A program made the translations under genes and the position numbers. Positions 58,786 to 64,000 of a stretch of 64,000 nucleotides of DNA are shown here, piece after piece. The DNA comes from Anaerolinea sp. (GTDB lineage Bacteria > Chloroflexota > Limnocylindria > Limnocylindrales > CSP1-4), in contig PNKK01000006.1 in NCBI GenBank assembly GCA_013822395.1, positions 1-64,000 of the forward strand. Direction: 5' to 3'. Positions within the stretch are counted from its first letter, which is position 1, and each line of letters starts with the position of its first letter. Below the pieces are notes generated by a model. That model ran no database searches and was not told the origin of the DNA. It saw nothing but the letters and a program-made list of their open reading frames with translations.

Positions 58786-59972
58786 CTCGATCCGATCGGC
58801 GCAGCGAGAACCGCCCGGGCAACCTCCCACTGGCGCCACAGGAGCTCGAGGTCGAGGGTCTGGGCGCCGACCAGCTCCTGGACCTCGGTGAGCTCGAGCT
58901 GCACGACTTGCCCGGCGACGAGCTCGTCGGCCGCGACGGTGACCTCGCGGTAGAGTGCGGCGATCTCCTCCTGGGTTGGCCAGGCACGGATTCGCCGCGG
59001 CTCCAGGCCGGCGACCGCTACCGCGGCCGTGAGGTCGCGGTAGCTCGGGATCCGCTCGTCGGCCCAGCCGTCGATCCCGTCGAACCGGAACCCAAGCGCC
59101 GCGAGGGCTTCTGCGATCGACCGGCACTGTGCCGTCGTGAACGTGTCCCAGAACGGGTTACCGACCGGGAAGTCGAGCAGGCCGCGCTCGATCGCCCGGC
59201 GGATCAGCGCGTCGGCAAGGCCCGCCATCGCCGCCCGCCACGGCCGGCGCAGCGCGTCGTCGGCACCGGCAAGTGCCTTCACCGTGCGGAGGAGCGCGTG
59301 ACGGTCGCCGCGCAGGATTCGGACGAGCGCCGGGGTCGCGTCGATGGCCGGTGCGTCCGGTATCCGCCCGGGACCGGCGGTTTCGCCGGACGCCGGCTCG
59401 GGCGCGGACCGCGCCTCCGGGAGCGCGGTCGCAGTCAGCAGGCCGGCCTGCTGCGCCCGCTCGGCGGCGAGCACCGCCTGGATCCGGAGGGCGTCGAGCG
59501 AGGGATCTCGCTCGGGAGGGATCGGGATCGCGCCGGGCGCGGCCCGATCACCCGTCTCGGATGTCGCCGGCGCTGCCGAGGCGGCGGCAACCGACGGCCA
59601 AGAAGGAACAGGCGTTCGAATCCTGATGCCTGGTGCCGGACCGCCGGCGGGCATCGAGAACGCCGTGACGGGGCGCATGACGGGCACGCCGGGCTTGCCC
59701 GGCGCGCCGTACGGGGAAGGCGGCGGCGGATCGGCCCCCGGGGCGTCGCGGTTCAGGTGTCGGCGATCGGCCGGGCCGCCGCGGGCCGGTTCGCCGGGCG
59801 CAGTGAACGCATCCGACGAGAGCGTCGCCGCACGGCGGGGCACCGCGTCGTGCCTGACGGTGAGCCTGACCTCTCCCGGGGGCCGGCCGCCCAGAACCAC
59901 AACGATCGCGGACCCGCTGGCGACGCCGAGCACGAGGCCGAGTGCCAGGAAGGCGAACTCGCTCGCGGTCAT
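58782..59972 (-). CDS. membrane-anchored protein, unknown
   Basis: 396 residues from ATG 59972 (aaggacgggag upstream). One N-terminal helix (FAFLALGLVLGVASGSAIVVVLGG), a long disordered Pro/Ala/Gly-rich linker to about 170, then a helical C-terminal domain (about 200-396) with RGDRHALLRTVKAL, GNPFWDTFTTAQCRSIAEALAALGFRFDG and LEPRRIRAWPTQEEI. No family recognised. The conserved-looking C-terminal domain implies a real role at the membrane's inner face. Confidence 0.6.
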   Translation of the reverse strand: MTASEFAFLALGLVLGVASGSAIVVVLGGRPPGEVRLTVRHDAVPRRAATLSSDAFTAPGEPARGGPADRRHLNRDAPGADPPPPSPYGAPGKPGVPVMRPVTAFSMPAGGPAPGIRIRTPVPSWPSVAAASAAPATSETGDRAAPGAIPIPPERDPSLDALRIQAVLAAERAQQAGLLTATALPEARSAPEPASGETAGPGRIPDAPAIDATPALVRILRGDRHALLRTVKALAGADDALRRPWRAAMAGLADALIRRAIERGLLDFPVGNPFWDTFTTAQCRSIAEALAALGFRFDGIDGWADERIPSYRDLTAAVAVAGLEPRRIRAWPTQEEIAALYREVTVAADELVAGQVVQLELTEVQELVGAQTLDLELLWRQWEVARAVLAAPIGSS

Positions 59973-60233
59973 CTCCCGTCCTTCCCGGTCGGACACCTCC
60001 TCCGACCGTCATCCCGCCGGAGCGTAGCTGCGACGGGTGGGCGCGTCAACCTGATTCCCACCCAATTCCCGGCATCATTCCCGAACCGAGTGCCCGTTTG
60101 CCGTGCATCGAGCGCCGCTTTGCCGAAGCGCTCCGGTGGATGGTAGATTCGGGATGCCGGCTGCCGTCCCCGCCGGTCGTTCCGTTCCGCCCCTCTCCGG
60201 CAGCTCCCCCGACGAGAAAGGCACGACCGCGTC
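59973..60233. other. divergent intergenic region
   Basis: Separates the unknown membrane protein from the oxidoreductase-cytochrome b operon. tagatt at about 60146 is a possible -10 for the operon. No other structure is seen. Confidence 0.35.
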
Positions 60234-62069
60234 TTGGCTCTCGACCCGTACCAGGAGTTCCTCGTCCAGCCCGTCGACGCCTCGTGGTTGCAGTGCAACA
60301 TCGAGTGCCAGGAGGCGTGCCCGGTCGGGACGAACTGCCGCGGCTACCTGAACCTCGCGGCCGAGGGCCGGTTCGAGGAGGGCTACATCCTGTCGCGGGA
60401 GCCCAATCCCGTGGCGGCGATGTGCTCGTACGTCTGCTCCGCCCCGTGCGAGCGCGCCTGCCGGCGCGGCGACATCGACCGCCCGCTCGCGATCCGGGCC
60501 ATGAAGCGATTCCTCGTCGAATGGCACGAGGCTTCCGGGATCCCGGACGTCATGCCCCACATCGAGCCGCGCGCCGAGCGCGTCGCCGTCATCGGAGCCG
60601 GCCCGGCGGGCATCTCGGTCGCCCGTGAGCTGGCGATGAAGGGGTACGGCGTCGACGTCTACGACAGCCTGCCGTACGGCGGCGGGACGATGCTCATCGG
60701 TGTGCCCGCCTTCCGGCTCCCGCGCGAGGCCATCGAGATGGACATCCGTCTGGTGGAGCGGCTCGGCGTCCGATTCCACTACAACACGACGATCGGCCAG
60801 GACCTGACGTTCGAGGACCTCCAGCGCGACCACGACGCCATCGCCATCACCGCCGGCGCGATGCATGCCGTGGCCCTGGACGTACCCGGCGCTGATCTCG
60901 AGGGCGTGGACTACGGCGTCGACTTCATGAAGCGCGCCAACCTCGGCCAGGAGCTGACGGTCGGGCGAGACGTCGTGGTCATCGGCGGCGGCTACACCGC
61001 AATGGACTGCTCACGGACCGCCCTCCGTCACGGTGCGGATCGGGTCTCCATCGTGTACCGCCGGACGCGCTCCGAGCTCGTCGTCGACGAGGAGGAGCTC
61101 GGCGAGACCGAGCGCGAGGGCGTCCGAATGGAGTTCCTGGCCAGCCCGGTCGAGGTCCTCGGGGAGAACGGCCACGTCACGGGCGTCAAGTTCGTTCGCA
61201 ATCGCCTCGGCGCGCCGGACGCCTCCGGCCGTCGCTCGCCTGTCCCGATCGAGGGCTCCGAGTTCGTCATTCCGGCCGACGTCGTCATTCCGGCCGTCTC
61301 CCAGGCCGCGGACCTGACGTTCCTCCCGGTCGAGTCCGCGTTCGAGGTCAATCGCGGACGGGTCAAGGTGGACCCGGCGACGTATGCAACGAATGTCCGC
61401 GGCGTCTTCGCCTGCGGCGACTTCGTCACCGGCCCCACGACCCTCATCGAGGCCGCCGGCCACGGCAAGAAGGCCGCCTATGCCATCGATCGCTACCTCG
61501 CCGGCCGGAACGACGTCACGGTGGCGGTGAACGTGAAGGTCACCAGCTCGTGGCGCCACGAGATGCCCGAGCTCTACGACGTGCTTCCGCGCCAGCACAT
61601 CCCAATGGTCCCGCTGATGGAGCGGATGCCGTCGACGGACCCGTCGATCAACTTCACGACCCCGGTCGAGCTGGGCTACGACGCGACCGGCGCGGTCGCC
61701 GAGTCGACGCGCTGCCTGATGTGCAACTACAACATCTGGTTCGATCCGTTCCGGTGCGTGCTGTGCGGCGCCTGTGCCGATGTCTGCCCGGAGGGCGTCA
61801 TCCACATGGTGGACCTCAACCAGATGAAGAGCGAGGGCCTCCTCCCCGAGATCGAGGAGGCGTACGGCTGGGAGAACGGCGCGGCAATGATCCTCGACGA
61901 GGAGCGTTGCATCCGCTGCGCGCTGTGCGTCAAGCGATGCCCGTTCGACGCCATTACGATGGAACGGTTCGAGCTCCAGGAGGTCTCGAGCGACGGACGG
62001 CTCTACAAGGAGTCGTACCGAGACGCCCAGCTGGCCGGAACCGCCGGCGTGGCAGGAGGATCCAGGTGA
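60234..62069 (+). CDS. GltD/NfnB-like FAD oxidoreductase with Fe-S clusters
   Basis: 611 residues from TTG 60234 with aaagg upstream. An N-terminal Cys-rich Fe-S domain ([30 protein letters not shown]) is followed by an FAD-binding [16 protein letters not shown], an NAD(P)-binding [20 protein letters not shown], and [20 protein letters not shown]-terminal pair of 4Fe-4S motifs ([28 protein letters not shown]) completes it. It resembles the small subunit of glutamate synthase or the NfnB transhydrogenase. No GltB is nearby; GTGA overlap with cytochrome b suggests it feeds electrons to that complex. Confidence 0.85.
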   Translation: MALDPYQEFLVQPVDASWLQCNIECQEACPVGTNCRGYLNLAAEGRFEEGYILSREPNPVAAMCSYVCSAPCERACRRGDIDRPLAIRAMKRFLVEWHEASGIPDVMPHIEPRAERVAVIGAGPAGISVARELAMKGYGVDVYDSLPYGGGTMLIGVPAFRLPREAIEMDIRLVERLGVRFHYNTTIGQDLTFEDLQRDHDAIAITAGAMHAVALDVPGADLEGVDYGVDFMKRANLGQELTVGRDVVVIGGGYTAMDCSRTALRHGADRVSIVYRRTRSELVVDEEELGETEREGVRMEFLASPVEVLGENGHVTGVKFVRNRLGAPDASGRRSPVPIEGSEFVIPADVVIPAVSQAADLTFLPVESAFEVNRGRVKVDPATYATNVRGVFACGDFVTGPTTLIEAAGHGKKAAYAIDRYLAGRNDVTVAVNVKVTSSWRHEMPELYDVLPRQHIPMVPLMERMPSTDPSINFTTPVELGYDATGAVAESTRCLMCNYNIWFDPFRCVLCGACADVCPEGVIHMVDLNQMKSEGLLPEIEEAYGWENGAAMILDEERCIRCALCVKRCPFDAITMERFELQEVSSDGRLYKESYRDAQLAGTAGVAGGSR

Positions 62070-62794
62070 GTTTCCTCGAGCGGGTGGACAGCACCATCCG
62101 CCGCAGCCCGGTCTGGCGGTCGCTGTTCCGCAACCCGTACCCGAACGACGAGCGGTCGAGGGCTTACGCGGTCATGAACAACGTCTTCTTGCACCTCCAC
62201 CCGGTGCGGGTCCGCCAGCACGCGGTGAAGTTCGCCTACACCTTCTGCCTGGGCGGGCTGTCGTTCTTCCTGTTCCTCGTCCTGACCGTGACGGGCGTCT
62301 ACCTGATGTTCTTCTACGTCCCGTCGGCGACGCAGGCATATACGGACATCCTGGACATTCAGACGCGGGTCGCGTTCGGCCTGATGACCCGGAACATCCA
62401 CCGGTGGGGCGCCCACCTGATGGTGTTCTTCGTCTTCCTCCACATGATGCGAGTCTTCTACCACGGCGCCTACAAGCCGCCCCGCGAGTTCAACTGGGTC
62501 GTGGGGGTCGTCCTGCTCTTCCTGACGATCATGTTGAGCTTCACGGGCTATCTGCTGCCGTGGGACCAGATCGCCTACTGGGCGATCACGATCGGCTCGA
62601 ACATGGCCGGCTACGCGCCGCTCTTCAACGTCCCGGGCAAGGTTCTCCTCCTGGGCGGCCTGGAGGTCGGCCAGAACACCCTGCTCAGGTTCTACGTCCT
62701 GCACATCATGGTTTTCCCGCTCGTTGCAGCAATCTTCATGGCCGTCCACTTCTGGCGAATCAGGAAAGATGGAGGAATCAGCGGACCGCTGTGA
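62066..62794 (+). CDS. cytochrome b N-terminal subunit (b6-like)
   Basis: 242 residues with four helices. Haem-ligating His pairs are seen: [20 protein letters not shown] and [34 protein letters not shown] is the conserved quinone-site region. The C-terminal half of cytochrome b is on a separate gene, as in b6f-type complexes. GTG 62066 overlaps the oxidoreductase stop by 4 bases. Confidence 0.92.
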   Translation: MSFLERVDSTIRRSPVWRSLFRNPYPNDERSRAYAVMNNVFLHLHPVRVRQHAVKFAYTFCLGGLSFFLFLVLTVTGVYLMFFYVPSATQAYTDILDIQTRVAFGLMTRNIHRWGAHLMVFFVFLHMMRVFYHGAYKPPREFNWVVGVVLLFLTIMLSFTGYLLPWDQIAYWAITIGSNMAGYAPLFNVPGKVLLLGGLEVGQNTLLRFYVLHIMVFPLVAAIFMAVHFWRIRKDGGISGPL

Positions 62795-62893
62795 ACGACC
62801 GACGCGTGCGTTCGCCGCTCCGCGCCGTCACTCACGCACGTTCGAGTGCGCTCGTGACGGTGCTCGCGCCGGCCTTCGCCTCGGCCGCCACAT

Positions 62894-63003
62894 CGGCCCC
62901 AACTGCCGGTAGATGGGGGGCCCAATTGCAGGTTCCATGGGCGGCCCCAACTGCCGGTAGATGGAGGGCCCAATTGCAGGTTCCATGGGCGGCCCCAACT
63001 GCC
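62894..63003. repeat. 48-bp tandem repeat between cytochrome b genes
   Basis: Copies start at 62894, 62942 and 62990 (last partial, 14 bases): cggccccaactgccggtag... differ at one base (ggg/gag). The 48-base unit is a multiple of three and nearly open in one frame, but lies in the 226-base gap. Inner palindromes such as gggcccaattgc may form RNA structure that tunes expression of the downstream subunit. Confidence 0.88.
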
Positions 63004-63020
63004 AGAATGAGCAGCTGCTC

Positions 63021-63638
63021 ATGACCGATACCAAGAAGCCCGAGGAGACACGGGTCGTCCTGCCCGTCGACCCGACCAGACGGACGGAGATCGACAAGCA
63101 GCGGGTGCCGATGTCGGCGCGCCCGTACCGGCTCCTCGCGCTGGTCAAGCAGGACGCCGTCGTCCGCGTCCAGAAGGAGCCGGACGACACGGTCATGACC
63201 TGGCCGCACCTGCTCTCGATCGAGTTCCTGGCGGCCGGCGTCATGAGCATCTTCCTGCTCCTGATGGGGCTGTTCATCAATGCGCCGCTGGAGGAGCTCG
63301 CAAACGGCAACGTGACGCCCGCGGTCGCCAAGGCGCCGTGGTACTTCCTGGGTCTCCAGGAGCTGCTTGCCTATTTCCATCCCGCGGTCGCAGGAGTCCT
63401 CGTGCCCACCTTCGTCCTCGTCGGCGCCGCGCTCCTGCCGTACGTGGACCGCGGCAACATCAATGCCCACCACCCGGCTGAGCGGAAGACGGCCGTCGTC
63501 CTCTTCACGCTGTTCGCTATCCTGGGCCTCACGGTGACCTTCATCGGCATCTTCTTCCGGGGTCCCGGTTACAGCTTCGTCATCCCGTACCTGCCGTTCT
63601 TCGAGAACAGCGTGAACGGGCTCCACTTCGCTCTCTGA
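63021..63638 (+). CDS. cytochrome b C-terminal subunit (subunit IV-like)
   Basis: 205 residues from ATG 63021 in a Lys/Arg-rich N-terminal region of about 60 residues, then three helices. KAPWYFLGLQELLAYFHPAVAGVLVP contains the PEWY-equivalent (APWYF), important for quinol oxidation; the Glu is replaced by Pro-Trp context and should be checked. It completes cytochrome b with the preceding gene. The extended N-terminus is longer than in plant subunit IV. Confidence 0.88.
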   Translation: MTDTKKPEETRVVLPVDPTRRTEIDKQRVPMSARPYRLLALVKQDAVVRVQKEPDDTVMTWPHLLSIEFLAAGVMSIFLLLMGLFINAPLEELANGNVTPAVAKAPWYFLGLQELLAYFHPAVAGVLVPTFVLVGAALLPYVDRGNINAHHPAERKTAVVLFTLFAILGLTVTFIGIFFRGPGYSFVIPYLPFFENSVNGLHFAL

Positions 63639-63666
63639 ATCGAGAACCAAGGATCCGAGGCCAACC

Positions 63667-64000
63667 ATGAGCAACTACCACGTGGAATCGGTTGACAAGC
63701 CGCAGGCGCTCACGAAGGAGGCGCTCAAAAGCCTCCGGAACCACCCCGTCCAGGGCATGTCCCGCCGGCGCCTCCTCCGGGTGTCGCTCGGCGGCGGCAT
63801 CGCCCTCTGGCTGACAGAGATGGCCGGCGGGTTCCTGAACCTCTTCTGGCCAAACCTCGAGGGCGGCTTCGGCGACGCGCGCTTCAAGATCGGGACGCTG
63901 GAAGACGTGAAGCTCAAGGCGTCCACGATCCCGGTGGCGTCCGGCTTCCCGGCGTACGTCGCCGACGCGCGCGCCTTCATCGTCCTGGTCGACCCGGCCC
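63667..64000 (+). CDS. Rieske Fe-S protein, N-terminal part (partial)
   Basis: The first 111 residues are in the window. A twin-arginine-like SRRRLLRVSLGGGIALWLTEM precedes the helix and anchors it. The region after it (RFKIGTLEDVKL, GFPAYVADARAFIVLV) matches the Rieske beta-domain start. The cluster-binding CxH motifs lie beyond the window end. It follows the split cytochrome b genes, so the set is a quinol:electron-acceptor complex. Confidence 0.8.
   Translation, partial: MSNYHVESVDKPQALTKEALKSLRNHPVQGMSRRRLLRVSLGGGIALWLTEMAGGFLNLFWPNLEGGFGDARFKIGTLEDVKLKASTIPVASGFPAYVADARAFIVLVDPA

Noticed and set aside
60234-62069. Calling the FAD/Fe-S protein simply glutamate synthase small subunit
   Set aside because: It has two extra C-terminal 4Fe-4S motifs, no GltB neighbour, and overlaps cytochrome b, so a plain GltD label would mislead.

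Overview
The window is high-GC bacterial chromosome (about 70% GC by eye) with short intergenic gaps, many GTG starts and frequent 4-base ATGA/GTGA overlaps. The gene content fits an uncultured Chloroflexota lineage (Limnocylindria-like): a TIGR03557-type F420-dependent luciferase-family oxidoreductase, a DUF5317 protein, secreted proteins with Pro-Thr repeats, a solitary ECF vitamin-transporter operon, an archaeal-type AlaX, and a split cytochrome b/Rieske operon. The lineage is inferred from gene content only; no rRNA is present.

Layout. 0-6.5 kb: cupredoxin lipoprotein, 7Fe-type ferredoxin, zinc-ribbon protein, proC next to proline dehydrogenase, DUF5317 and DinB proteins, a cyclic-nucleotide-binding protein and a NERD-like membrane protein. 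6.7-14.5 kb: a Pro-Thr-repeat SH3-like surface protein, an orphan DNA methyltransferase, a large LuxR-type ATPase regulator with a degenerate Walker A, an unlisted 32-residue membrane peptide with its own terminator, and AlaX. 14.9-20.8 kb: a six-gene operon behind a near-consensus promoter (hydrolase, acyl-CoA synthetase, TetR, KASIII-like condensing enzyme, hydrolase, SDR). 20.8-22.8 kb: a boneyard holding a broken serine recombinase, a broken group II intron (RT pieces plus domain V) and an HTH/HEPN remnant. 22.9-26.8 kb: YbaK deacylase, two glycosyltransferases and a repeat-filled gap. 26.8-31.2 kb: transhydrogenase pntAA-pntAB-pntB with a serine carboxypeptidase. 31.4-36.4 kb: DsbA-like, CPBP protease, MBL-rhodanese, F420 oxidoreductase, glycosyltransferase 2. 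36.4-39 kb: metal ABC importer. 39-41 kb: tRNA-Arg(TCG) flanked by an IS3 remnant and orphan genes. 41.3-44.6 kb: HD hydrolase, CAP protein, WYL regulator. 44.8-50.1 kb: two tandem SAM hydrolases (DUF62) followed by an ECF transporter (fused EcfA-EcfA, S, T). 50.2-54.7 kb: LysM protein, HTH-GAF-GGDEF diguanylate cyclase, GIDE-like membrane protein. 54.9-60 kb: a second YbaK, HAD phosphatase, thiamine pyrophosphokinase, BCP peroxiredoxin, PIG-L deacetylase and an unknown membrane-anchored protein. 60.2-64 kb: an operon joining a GltD/NfnB-like FAD/Fe-S oxidoreductase to a split cytochrome b and a Rieske protein that runs off the window.

Across the window, ten starts have a TANNNT hexamer 6-9 bases upstream and no obvious Shine-Dalgarno sequence, while several others have a good Shine-Dalgarno. 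This suggests a mix of leaderless and leadered transcripts. The most interesting systems are the oxidoreductase-cytochrome b operon, the tandem SAM hydrolase-ECF operon, and the condensing-enzyme operon at 15-21 kb, whose gene families parallel OleABCD.
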